A DNA stretch of 64,000 nucleotides, from assembly GCF_001697225.1 (NCBI RefSeq), contig NZ_CP014671.1, forward strand, positions 248,001-312,000, in the 5' to 3' direction. The notes beneath the pieces are model-generated. The model was not told the origin of the DNA. It made no database searches and saw only the letters and a list, made by a program, of their open reading frames with translations. The translations under genes and the position numbers were made by a program. Of the stretch, positions 27,023-34,970 are shown piece after piece (the first letter of the stretch is position 1; every line of letters begins with the position of its first letter). Source of the stretch: Immundisolibacter cernigliae. Its GTDB lineage: Bacteria > Pseudomonadota > Gammaproteobacteria > Immundisolibacterales > Immundisolibacteraceae.

Positions 27023-27051
27023 ATCATAGTGGGCCATGGCTACAGCGACAA
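27023..27051 (-). promoter_or_regulatory. Sigma-70-like promoter for vapBC (and cas1-cas2)
   Basis: On the minus strand TTGTCG (27046-27051) and TATGAT (27023-27028) are separated by exactly 17 bases. The -10 box matches the consensus at five of six positions. VapB starts 31 bases downstream behind a strong ribosome site. If active, it would uncouple vapBC-cas1-cas2 from the interference genes. Confidence 0.6.
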
Positions 27052-27077
27052 CGATGGCCACAAATGGGCGCACGCGG

Positions 27078-27776
27078 TCAGCATCGCCGCACCAACAGCA
27101 GCCCGCAGCCGAAGGCCTTGGCAGGGCCGATGCCCGTCGTGAGGGCAGATCGGAATCGGTCGGGATCGGTCACGGTGAGCACGCCGGAGAAATCCACGGT
27201 GGAGAAGCGTAACTGCTGTGTCCTGGGCAGATGACGCCGTTCCGAATGCGTGAGGTAACCGTCCACACGCAGAGCGTCTTCATCCACCAGAAACCCATGG
27301 GCCTCTGCGCGGCGGATAAGCCAGTGCCGACAGGTGCGGTCCACGAGATCGTAAAGTTGTGGCTTGCCGGCATCCTGCCACTCGGACCAGTTGTTCAGTC
27401 CTCGTTCTTGCAGTAGGCGCTTTTTCTCCGCCATCACCACGTCGTCGCGCCGGGCTTTCCCATCCCTTTTGCTTGTGACAATCGGGTTGGCCCGCAGATC
27501 AAAGCGCAGGCGCGCGCCGCTGTCGAGCTCCGGGGCATAGTCCCGAGTCTGTACGAACCAGGCCGCATCGGGACTCATCGGCGGCCGCCCCGACACCAGG
27601 TAGTAACGGGACGCGCCTTCCACCTCACGGTGACAGAACAGGAAGTCACGGTTGGCATCAGGCGCGCCAGGAAAAAAGCGCCACAGCCACTGATGCTCCT
27701 CGTACGGACCGAGGGCGCGTGCCTGGGCTGCGTCGCGCTCGCGACCCGGCGCGGGAGAAATCAGGCTGAAATACAT
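27078..27776 (-). CDS. cas6e: CRISPR crRNA endoribonuclease Cas6e
   Basis: The 232-residue protein of the Cas6e/CasE family opens MYFSLISPAPGRERDAAQAR, with PDANRDFLFCHREVEG matching the E. coli PDAARDFLFHVEKR region. The putative catalytic histidine is H28 in YEEHQWLW. RFDLRANPIVTSKRDGKARR and the C-terminal glycine-rich GIGPAKAFGCGLL are family hallmarks. It cuts the pre-crRNA at each repeat stem. I start at ATG 27776, as in homologues, rather than at a TTG two codons upstream. Two bases separate it from the cas5 stop. Confidence 0.95.
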   Translation of the reverse strand: MYFSLISPAPGRERDAAQARALGPYEEHQWLWRFFPGAPDANRDFLFCHREVEGASRYYLVSGRPPMSPDAAWFVQTRDYAPELDSGARLRFDLRANPIVTSKRDGKARRDDVVMAEKKRLLQERGLNNWSEWQDAGKPQLYDLVDRTCRHWLIRRAEAHGFLVDEDALRVDGYLTHSERRHLPRTQQLRFSTVDFSGVLTVTDPDRFRSALTTGIGPAKAFGCGLLLVRRC

Positions 27777-27778
27777 GC

Positions 27779-28537
27779 TCAACCCTCCCCGGCCAGAATG
27801 GCGACGTGTTCAGTGCGGTCACCGAACTGCCAGCCACTGCGCCGGATGATGCGATCCTTGCGGGAGGCGGACAGGTCCGCTGGGGTGCCCGCCGTCACGC
27901 CGTCGCCCCAGACCAGTCGTGCCAGCCTAGCCGGGGATTCCAGCAACGGACGCCCCCACCTGTCGGTCTGCTCGGCGAGGCGGTTGACTAGCTGTTCCCG
28001 GTACGTCTCAAAGGCAGCCAGGGCCGACTCCGCCTCGATGATCTTCGGATGCAAAGGCGCGGCAGGCGGGCAGGATTTGCGGCCCAGATAGAGCACGAAC
28101 CGCGGACGGGCCAGGGCAGCCGCCACGGCGGGCAGGTCGCGGGGTGCGTCTGCAAGCGGCTGGACCGCGATGAGATAGCCGACGTTCTGCCGGTAGTCGC
28201 GGGTGGAAAGGATGGTGTTGAGTTCATCCTTGGGCACGGCCAGTTCATCCCGGCGCGTGGCATGGGGCCGCTTCTTCAGCGCGGCCCGACCCGGCACCTG
28301 CGCCGTGTGGTAGTCGCGCAGCAACGTGCCTTGCGACAGCACCCCTACTGCGAAGCCATAGCCCTGGCTCAGCGCCGCGTGGGCAACGTCATCCTCGCGC
28401 CGGATGCCAAGCGCCGCGCCCAGCAGGCCCACCAGTGCCGACTCGCCCGGCCAGTTGTGACTGCCGCGGTACTCGCCGACGGCGGTGTCGCCCCAGGCGG
28501 CAAGCGGCGCTTGCAGTTGAAACACCAGAAAGGCCAT
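27779..28537 (-). CDS. cas5e: Cascade subunit Cas5e
   Basis: The 252-residue RAMP protein opens MAFLVFQLQAPLAAWGDTAV, then GEYRGSHNWPGESALVGLLG, the standard Cas5e start. RDYHTAQVP and the C-terminal DRWGRP region also fit. Cas5e holds the 5' handle of the crRNA and caps the Cas7 backbone. The ATG at 28537 has AAGGGGG 6 bases upstream. The cas7 reading frame runs 149 bases into this gene because no cas7 stop occurs at the junction. Confidence 0.94.
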   Translation of the reverse strand: MAFLVFQLQAPLAAWGDTAVGEYRGSHNWPGESALVGLLGAALGIRREDDVAHAALSQGYGFAVGVLSQGTLLRDYHTAQVPGRAALKKRPHATRRDELAVPKDELNTILSTRDYRQNVGYLIAVQPLADAPRDLPAVAAALARPRFVLYLGRKSCPPAAPLHPKIIEAESALAAFETYREQLVNRLAEQTDRWGRPLLESPARLARLVWGDGVTAGTPADLSASRKDRIIRRSGWQFGDRTEHVAILAGEG

Positions 28538-29606
28538 GGTCAGCCCCCTTGATGAAGTCGGCCAGTTCAGCGAGAGAGCCTTCGCCAGTTTCAACGTTGA
28601 AGGTGTAGCGGGCGTCGGCGCAGGCGCCATAGACCTTGTCGAAGTTGTCACGGCGCTGGGTGAGCGCGCGGACCGAATTTTCGAACAGGTCGTGATCCTC
28701 CCCTCCCCTGACTGGCTTCAGGAAGGCCTGCGCGAGCGAGCGCGGCTGCTGATCGCCCTTTTCAGCCAGTGCGTAGACGGCATAGGCGCGCGAGGCGAAG
28801 CTGTTCTGCATGCCGGTGGGCGAGACCTTGGCGATGGCGTGGGCCAGAGCCTCCAGCGTGCGTTCGGTCAGGGCCGCATCGCCGCCCAGGTTTTCACGCA
28901 ATTGCTCCCGGTTGATGCACAGGTACAGATAGAACAGCCCGGCGCCGTAGCCACGCTCGCCGATATGGCCGGCGCCGGCATCTTCGACCCCCGTGTTGAG
29001 ATCGTCCACGGCGCTGAAATAATCGTCTTCTACCGCCGCCTTGTGGACGGTGAAGGCGTGGGCGACCTGGACGGCGGCTTCCATGTTGTAAGCCGGCGCG
29101 TCTGCCAGCATGCGCCCGAACATGGCGATGTCTGCCGCCTGCTGGGGCTTGCGCAGCAATTTCAACTCATCCTCGGTCGGGACGCTGTTACGGCTCACAC
29201 AAGCGGCCGTCAGCGCATCGATGGCTGCGCGCTCCTCCGGGCTGAAATGGGCGAGCTGCTCGATTTCCAGATCCTCATCGTGCTCGGTTTTCTTGTCGGA
29301 CTTGAGCTTGCCGAACTGGCCCGCAATGGCACGTGCCCACTCCCGCGCGGCCTTTTCCCGAATGCCTTTCTCTCGCAGGGTTTTGAAAATCTCCGCACCC
29401 ATGCGCTTGGTGCGCGTACCGATATGGCCGGCGAGCGCGGTCTCGAAGATATCCGAGGTGCGCCATGCCCGCTTGAGGCTCTGTGAGGAAATGCGCAGGC
29501 GCAGGGCTTCACCCACCAGCGCGGTCTTGGGTCGACCGGTGTCGTCGCGGTTCAGGTTGGCCGGCGGATAGCTAGTGAGCAGGTGCAATTGAACGAAACG
29601 GCTCAT
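28389..29606 (-). CDS. cas7e: Cascade backbone Cas7e with an abnormal C-terminal extension
   Basis: Residues 1-354 are a normal Cas7e: MSRFVQLHLLTSYPPANLNR, QSLKRAWRTSDIFE, HAFTVHKAAVEDDYFSAVDD and GERGYGAGLFYLYLCI. Six copies form the Cascade backbone along the crRNA. The family usually ends about here (E. coli 363 residues), after the ADFIKG region. In this sequence the frame continues for 51 arginine- and glycine-rich residues that are merely another frame of cas5. One extra G in the run at 28544-28548 would create TGA directly before the cas5 start, so a one-base deletion or sequence error is likely. The start at ATG 29606 has GGGAGA. Confidence 0.9.
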   Translation of the reverse strand: MSRFVQLHLLTSYPPANLNRDDTGRPKTALVGEALRLRISSQSLKRAWRTSDIFETALAGHIGTRTKRMGAEIFKTLREKGIREKAAREWARAIAGQFGKLKSDKKTEHDEDLEIEQLAHFSPEERAAIDALTAACVSRNSVPTEDELKLLRKPQQAADIAMFGRMLADAPAYNMEAAVQVAHAFTVHKAAVEDDYFSAVDDLNTGVEDAGAGHIGERGYGAGLFYLYLCINREQLRENLGGDAALTERTLEALAHAIAKVSPTGMQNSFASRAYAVYALAEKGDQQPRSLAQAFLKPVRGGEDHDLFENSVRALTQRRDNFDKVYGACADARYTFNVETGEGSLAELADFIKGADHGLSGVSTASAACRLGRHRRRRVPRQSQLAGRVGTGGPAGRGAWHPARG

Positions 29607-29637
29607 GAATCGAATCTCCCTTTGTCGAAAATGAAAA

Positions 29638-30147
29638 TCAGTCGGTCTTCTTGGCGGGCCACGCGTAGGCATAAGCCCAGGCTTTCTTGACCTTGTCGCC
29701 CCAATACACCACGTCGTCAGCTAGCGCGGTGATGCTGATCTGATGCTCGATCAGCGGCAGCGCGCGCCGCAGACCGCTGAACAGGGCATCGAGATCCGGG
29801 GCCTCCAGCAACCGTTGAAAGCGTAACGGGCTGACCGGTGGCCGACCCTCACCGCTGTCGTCCCTGCTCATGGCCTGCGCCGGCGACTGGTCGCCATCGG
29901 TCTTCACATGTGCCAGCAGGCCGATCACGGCAGCCAAACGGTCATTGAGCGGGGATGCTCCCTCGACATCCCAACCGGCCTCGCGCAGTCGCCGGTAGGC
30001 GCGCTGGTAGGCCGGCGTCAGGCTGACGGCGGTGATGTCGTGGGCGCGGCGCAGTTCGGCACGCGCCGCACGGTCGTCGTCCAGTCCGCTCCACCAGCCG
30101 CGCAGGGCAGAGGCAAGACGGGGGTTCTTCCGAAAGTCGTTACTCAT
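29638..30147 (-). CDS. casB: Cascade small subunit Cse2 (Cas11e)
   Basis: The 169-residue helical protein has Cse2 features: RGWWSGLDDDRAARAELRRA at the N-terminus, DRLAAVIGLLAHV in the middle, and FQRLLEAPDLDALFSGLRRA, then LPLI, near the C-terminus. Two copies line the belly of Cascade and stabilise the crRNA and target strand. The start is ATG 30147 with GAGGGAGG upstream. It overlaps the tail of cas8e by a few bases less than 20 in the open frame, consistent with an operon. Thirty-one bases follow before cas7. Confidence 0.93.
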   Translation of the reverse strand: MSNDFRKNPRLASALRGWWSGLDDDRAARAELRRAHDITAVSLTPAYQRAYRRLREAGWDVEGASPLNDRLAAVIGLLAHVKTDGDQSPAQAMSRDDSGEGRPPVSPLRFQRLLEAPDLDALFSGLRRALPLIEHQISITALADDVVYWGDKVKKAWAYAYAWPAKKTD

Positions 30148-30158
30148 GCGTCCCTCCC

Positions 30159-31775
30159 TCAGGGTTGTGCGTGCGCCGCGTTGGCCGACCGGGTTTTGTC
30201 GGCGACAGGCAAGCCCAGCGCCGCGCGAATTTTCTTGCCGTCCAGATTGCGCTGGAGCTGACGGTAGGCCTCGGCGGCACGGCGCGGGTTCTGGCGCTCG
30301 ATGGCACCGGCACCGACGAACTGGGTGTCGAACAGATCGACCGCGACTCGCCGCAGGCGCGCGAGCCAGGCCTGGGCGACAGCCAGGTGATCGATGTCGC
30401 CATCCAGCCGCGCCACCTCGATCAGCTCCCGCAACTGCCGGTAGAAATCGGCCTCGCTCGCGCTCCAGAAACTGGCATCCAGCACGCTGAGGTCGCCTCG
30501 CGCCTCGTCGCCGAACCAGGCATCCTTCACCGCGCTGCGCAGAAAAAAGGCCGCCAGGCTGGCCCCGGCCAGCCACTGGCGGACTTCTTCCTCAACTCGC
30601 CTCTGGGCATCCACATCGCATTCGTTCAGGCCATACAGCGGCAGGCTGGCCTCGTACCAGCAGCGGGCCTTCATGTTGTCCATGTCGTAGCCGAAGGCCC
30701 ACAGCCGAAGCTGCCCGTCCAACACACCCCGACCGGAAGCCAGCACATGACTTACCACGCGCGCCCGGCGCAGGGCCTTGTTGGACTCCATGGCCGCACC
30801 CAGTACCCAGCCCAGCCAATGGCGGTAGCCGATGCCGCCCGGCTGCGGATGCATCGCGCGCCATTCGTCCTTGTCTTGATAGTAGGGCGACAGTGGATGA
30901 TCCCAGGCGCCCTTGTAGTTGAGGCCGTAGTTCTTGGTGACGTACTGGCGGACAAGTCGGTCGGACGCGCGGCCACACAGCGGACAGATGCCGGATTCCG
31001 TCTGCTCAAAATCGAGCCGGATGCGGCGCGGCATGGCCCAGAAGACATGGGCGGGGTGCACCTGAATCGGTGCCAGCTCCCCCTTGTCCGTTTGCAGCGC
31101 GGTGATGCCGGCGAGCCAGGGAAATGTGTAGTGCGGCTCCGTCAAGGCGCGCTCGCCGCTGTGGTCGAGAAATGCCCCTTGTTCGCGCACGTTCAGCCAC
31201 AGGTCGTGCCACAGGCTACGCGGCGGCTGGCAGGCCACCAGCGTCGTAAGTGGCCCGCCACCACGCAGCCCGGTGCGATGGCCAGCACCACCAGACGGCG
31301 CATTGATTTGCAATGTCAGCAGCGCAGTTGCCGTGCAATGGAGGCAGATTGCGTCCGCCTGCCCGCGCTTGATGAAATGGTCGGCGTTGTTCTTAAGCGT
31401 CTGCTCGCCCGGTGCCTCGATCAGCAGTGCGCTGACATCGTTCACCGCGCCTTCGTCAGGGCGCAGGGTGCGATCCTGCATAAACCGTGGCCCGTCGCCA
31501 TCGAGATCAAACGCCGTCTGCACCGGCGTGAACCATTGCGCCAGCGTCTCGGCCGTCGGTGGTCTGCGGAACAACTCCCGCCATTTCGTATTGGTCTCGA
31601 CCGGCGCGGTGGTTTGCAGCAGCCCGATGGCAAACTGCGCCAGCGCGCCGTTGAAGTCCGGCCGGTCGGCGTCGAAGGCAACCAGCGTCGAATCGGACAA
31701 CGCCGTCGGCGCAATCCAGGTACGGCTGCCATCGGCACGGCGCACCGGCAGCCAGGGTTCTTCGAGCAGGTTCAT
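30159..31775 (-). CDS. casA: Cascade large subunit Cas8e (Cse1/CasA)
   Basis: The 538-residue protein opens MNLLEEPWLPVRRADGSRTW, the standard Cse1 N-terminus. It contains the PSGGAGHRTGLRGGGPLTTL segment, a cysteine pair (CPLCGR near residue 282) and a C-terminal four-helix part (EEVRQWLAGASLAAFFLRSA). Cse1 recognises the PAM and recruits Cas3. The ATG overlaps the cas3 stop as ATGA. Eleven bases separate its stop from cse2. Confidence 0.95.
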   Translation of the reverse strand: MNLLEEPWLPVRRADGSRTWIAPTALSDSTLVAFDADRPDFNGALAQFAIGLLQTTAPVETNTKWRELFRRPPTAETLAQWFTPVQTAFDLDGDGPRFMQDRTLRPDEGAVNDVSALLIEAPGEQTLKNNADHFIKRGQADAICLHCTATALLTLQINAPSGGAGHRTGLRGGGPLTTLVACQPPRSLWHDLWLNVREQGAFLDHSGERALTEPHYTFPWLAGITALQTDKGELAPIQVHPAHVFWAMPRRIRLDFEQTESGICPLCGRASDRLVRQYVTKNYGLNYKGAWDHPLSPYYQDKDEWRAMHPQPGGIGYRHWLGWVLGAAMESNKALRRARVVSHVLASGRGVLDGQLRLWAFGYDMDNMKARCWYEASLPLYGLNECDVDAQRRVEEEVRQWLAGASLAAFFLRSAVKDAWFGDEARGDLSVLDASFWSASEADFYRQLRELIEVARLDGDIDHLAVAQAWLARLRRVAVDLFDTQFVGAGAIERQNPRRAAEAYRQLQRNLDGKKIRAALGLPVADKTRSANAAHAQP

Positions 31776-34540
31776 GGGTCCTCCACATCGGGAATCGAAT
31801 CTTGTTGGCGCAAACCGCGGGCATCGTCATAGTGCCAAACGAGGCGTCGCTCCCCCGCACTGCGCGTTGGCGCAGCCCAAGCCTCACCCACCCAGCCGGC
31901 GGCGGCACCCTCCAGCGGCAACAGCACCGACCAGCGGCCCTTCGCAGGCAGCGTTTCAAGCGCAGCTTCAATCGCTGCCTGGCGCGCTGGCGACGACGGT
32001 TCCACCGCCCGCGCAATCAGCCGCTCGGCCACCCGCACGGTGCTGTAGGCCCAGGCATGGCGCCGCTCGGCGTGCTCAGCCCAGGGCAACAGCGCATCGC
32101 CGTCCCAACGGGCCAGCACCACATCCCGCGTGGCCTCGCCCAGGCGCGATGGCACCCTGGCGTCGCTCCACCAGTCGGTACCCTCGCGGGTATAGCCGGA
32201 AGCGAAAGTGACGGTGTTGGCCTGTGCCATGCTGGCATCGGCAAAACCCTTGGCATCAGCCCGGTCGGCACTGCGCTGCAAACCCTCGGGAATAGGCTCG
32301 CGGTCACCAAATACGCCTTCGATGAGGTCGCGCGCATCATCCGGCATCGCGTAATGACCGGCGCGCAAGGCCTTGGCGGTGAGCCAGATCTGGCCGTGAT
32401 GCGGATAAACGGCGGCGGGACCGCGAAAGGCTGCCTTGAACCAGTCCGCGTCGGGATCGTCATGCCATGCGGGTCCAAAAACCCACAGACAAGGCTCGCC
32501 CCGTTGATCCTGCGCTGCGGGCGCGGTCAGGCGCGCCCCACGCGCATCGCGTACATGCCGGTGCAGGCGGCCGGCGCGCTGGATCACCCGGTCGATGGGG
32601 GCGAGATCGGTCACCACCAGATCGAAATCCACATCGAGCGACTGCTCAACCACTTGGGTTGCAATCAGCAATTGGCCCGCGCGCTCGGCGGGACCACTTT
32701 CGGCACCAAAGCGGGCGAGCACGCGCTTTTCGATTTTGAGGCGGTCTTGCAGCGCAAAGCGGGCATGGAACAGCGTCAGCTTGTCGTCTGGGAGGCTGAC
32801 GTGAAAACGTTCATAGGCGGCCAGCGCATCAGCCACCGTATTGCGCAGCCAGCACACACACTGCCCGGCGGCGAGTGCGCCTTGGATTCGAGTCACGACC
32901 TCGGCTTCGGAATCAGCGTAGCGCACGGCGACCCGCCGGCACAGGCTGGCGCGTGTGGCGAGCGGCGTTTCGGTGAGGGTGTGCGGCGCAGCGGCCGACC
33001 AGGATGTGGCCAACGGATAGGCGGCTTGCGCCAGTGCGGGCGCCCGAGCCTCACCGCACCCACGGCTGAAGGCATCGAGCAGTGTCCGCTTCATGGCCTG
33101 CGGCAGCGTGGCGGAGAGCAAAATTGCGCTGCCGCCAGCGCGGGCGTGAAAGTTGAGCACCGTTGCCAGCACGCGCAGCATGTAGGCATCACAGGCATGC
33201 ACCTCGTCCACCACCAGCACCTTGTGCACCAGTCCCAACAGGCGAAGCGACTGGTGCTTGCTTTGCAGTGCCGAGAGCAAAACCTGGTCGAGCGTGCCCA
33301 CACCGGCTGGCGCCAGCAACGCCCGCTTGTTGTGATCGGCGAGCCAGGCCGCGCAGCGGGCGGATGCGCTTTCATCCTGCTGATGCGGGTCGTGTTCGGC
33401 GCGATCCGCCGGCAATACGGACGCCGCGAAGGCTTCCACTAGATTGCGGCTGCCGTGGGCCAGCGCCATGCTCGCCCGGTTCGCGAACAGTCGGCCATAG
33501 ACCTGCGCGATGCGGTCGTACATGGCATTCGCAGTGGCCATGGTCGGCAGGCCAATGAAAAATCCATCACCGTTCCCACTCGCCATCAGTCGATGGGCGA
33601 GCAACACGGCCGCTTCGGTCTTGCCGGCTCCGGTCACGTCTTCGAGCAGGTGAATTTGCGGCCCGGCATGCAAAGACACGCTGCCCGCCCAACGCTGCAA
33701 TGGGGACGGATCGGCAATATCCCGGAACAGCGCCGCAAAATTCAACTCGCCCGGCATCGCGATCGGCAGCACCTCGGCCACGGCGAGCGCGTGCTTTGCC
33801 CGCTCGCGCGCCTGCGGCCAATAATCGGCAAGCGGAATGCCGGAACGATCATAGGGAAAGAAAGCAGTGTTGGAACCGAGCCAGTCGGCCAGTACCGCAA
33901 TGCCGGCCATCCACCAGGACAGTTCCTTGCTGGCGAGTTCAAACTCGGTTGCGCTCATCCGGTTCGGGATTGCGGATGCGGCTTCGTCGAGCAGCAGTGC
34001 CCGCACTTCACCGATGAAGCTGACCACCGCGTCGCGGTCCGCACGCCGGTCGCAGTGCGTTTCCCAGAAGCCGCCCGGCTCCGGCGGCTGGCCGTGATGG
34101 CCCGTTACCGCCTGTGCCCAGGAGTCCAGCCCGTCGCCGTACTCGGCAGTGTCCACGCCGAACCAGCTCTCCTGACAAGCGATCCTTCGAACTGGGCCGG
34201 TCCAAAGCAGCCAGCCGACACTGTCGTGACGCAGCGTATAGGCCTTGGCGGGGTCTCTTCCTCGCAGGGCCTGGAACAGGTCGGCGCGCTGCCCCTGAAA
34301 ACTCTCAGCGAACTTGCCCAGATCGTGCAGCGCCAGCCAGAAGGCAATCCAGCCGATTAATCCTTGTTCGTCACCCAGACGCTGCGCGAACAGCTGTCTG
34401 ACCGCAGGCGCACGAGCCAGGTATTCCACTCCAACTGCCGCCACATCCAGGCAGTGATAGGCCAATGGGTGCCACTTGGGTTCGCCGGGATAATTGGGAT
34501 CAGCCTTGCCCCAGTACGAAAGGCTGTGCAGCGGTGTCAT
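31772..34540 (-). CDS. cas3: CRISPR helicase-nuclease Cas3 (HD + DExH)
   Basis: The 922-residue protein has an N-terminal HD nuclease with H29 in PLAYHCLDV, the HD pair in LALHDLGKFAES and a further RHDSVGW. An SF2 helicase follows, with Walker A TGAGKTEAAV, DEVHACD (DExH), the motif III region ILLSATLP, and motif VI QRAGRLHRH. Cas3 unwinds and degrades target DNA after Cascade binds. The length matches I-E Cas3. The start ATG 34540 has AGGA 7 bases upstream. It is the first gene of the cas operon. Confidence 0.96.
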   Translation of the reverse strand: MTPLHSLSYWGKADPNYPGEPKWHPLAYHCLDVAAVGVEYLARAPAVRQLFAQRLGDEQGLIGWIAFWLALHDLGKFAESFQGQRADLFQALRGRDPAKAYTLRHDSVGWLLWTGPVRRIACQESWFGVDTAEYGDGLDSWAQAVTGHHGQPPEPGGFWETHCDRRADRDAVVSFIGEVRALLLDEAASAIPNRMSATEFELASKELSWWMAGIAVLADWLGSNTAFFPYDRSGIPLADYWPQARERAKHALAVAEVLPIAMPGELNFAALFRDIADPSPLQRWAGSVSLHAGPQIHLLEDVTGAGKTEAAVLLAHRLMASGNGDGFFIGLPTMATANAMYDRIAQVYGRLFANRASMALAHGSRNLVEAFAASVLPADRAEHDPHQQDESASARCAAWLADHNKRALLAPAGVGTLDQVLLSALQSKHQSLRLLGLVHKVLVVDEVHACDAYMLRVLATVLNFHARAGGSAILLSATLPQAMKRTLLDAFSRGCGEARAPALAQAAYPLATSWSAAAPHTLTETPLATRASLCRRVAVRYADSEAEVVTRIQGALAAGQCVCWLRNTVADALAAYERFHVSLPDDKLTLFHARFALQDRLKIEKRVLARFGAESGPAERAGQLLIATQVVEQSLDVDFDLVVTDLAPIDRVIQRAGRLHRHVRDARGARLTAPAAQDQRGEPCLWVFGPAWHDDPDADWFKAAFRGPAAVYPHHGQIWLTAKALRAGHYAMPDDARDLIEGVFGDREPIPEGLQRSADRADAKGFADASMAQANTVTFASGYTREGTDWWSDARVPSRLGEATRDVVLARWDGDALLPWAEHAERRHAWAYSTVRVAERLIARAVEPSSPARQAAIEAALETLPAKGRWSVLLPLEGAAAGWVGEAWAAPTRSAGERRLVWHYDDARGLRQQDSIPDVEDP

Positions 34541-34746
34541 CCGGTTTTCCTGGATACGTCCAGCAGCTTGCGGCTGTCAGCCTCGCGGATAAACAACGCG
34601 TAGGAAGACGCCCGCGCTGGCGGCAAGACGCCATCGCGTGACCGCGCGGGGCGCTCCCTGAGATGCGTGGCGAGCCGTCTGGAACCCCCAAGGCTCCATC
34701 GGTCGTAGCCAGACTCAGCATGAAAGAATTGGATATAAGCACACAT
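34537..34746 (-). CDS. Possible 69-residue ORF coupled to cas3
   Basis: A GTG-started frame ends with TGA overlapping the cas3 ATG as ATGA. Its second half (ASSYALFIREADSRKLLDVS) has coding-like third-position G+C, but its start overlaps the candidate -10 box at 34733-34738. I do not recognise the product. It could be a small leader gene, the remnant of a longer gene, or chance. Confidence 0.25.
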   Translation of the reverse strand: MCAYIQFFHAESGYDRWSLGGSRRLATHLRERPARSRDGVLPPARASSYALFIREADSRKLLDVSRKTG

Positions 34747-34970
34747 ACCGGCGCCTGCAAAGTGGACAGACGATGGCCACCGTACATGGGAGGTGTCTTA
34801 TTTCATGAGACTACGCACGGCTTCGCGAAAATTTATTTTTCGCCGGATGACGGGGCGAAAATCGGGAAGTGAGCCCGCCAGGCGCCGCCGTGATCGGGCG
34901 GCGTAGAGGAGCAAGGACGGCGGCTGGGCGTGCCGGGTGTGGCAGCCCAGCTCCTGCACCGCGCTGCCTG
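34541..34970. other. Intergenic region between pepN and cas3
   Basis: This 430-bp gap holds the presumed cas promoter (34733-34761), the small ORF described at 34537-34746, and an A/T-rich hairpin at 34825-34843 (GCGAAAA and TTTTCGC arms). It is noticeably A/T-richer than its surroundings between 34720 and 34870, as expected for a regulatory region or the edge of a transferred segment. Confidence 0.5.
34733..34761 (-). promoter_or_regulatory. Candidate promoter of the cas operon
   Basis: On the minus strand TTTGCA (34756-34761) and TTATAT (34733-34738) are 17 bases apart. Both match sigma-70 boxes moderately. It would give a leader of about 190 bases before cas3, which is long but possible. 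Confidence 0.4.

Noticed and set aside
28389-28537. A Cas7-Cas5 fusion protein
   Set aside because: The cas7 frame entering cas5 is not the cas5 frame, so the extra 51 residues are not Cas5 sequence.
34500-34787. 95-codon frame over the cas3 upstream region in another frame
   Set aside because: It overlaps the cas3 start extensively out of frame and shows no conserved-looking sequence; the 69-codon frame ending in ATGA is the better candidate.
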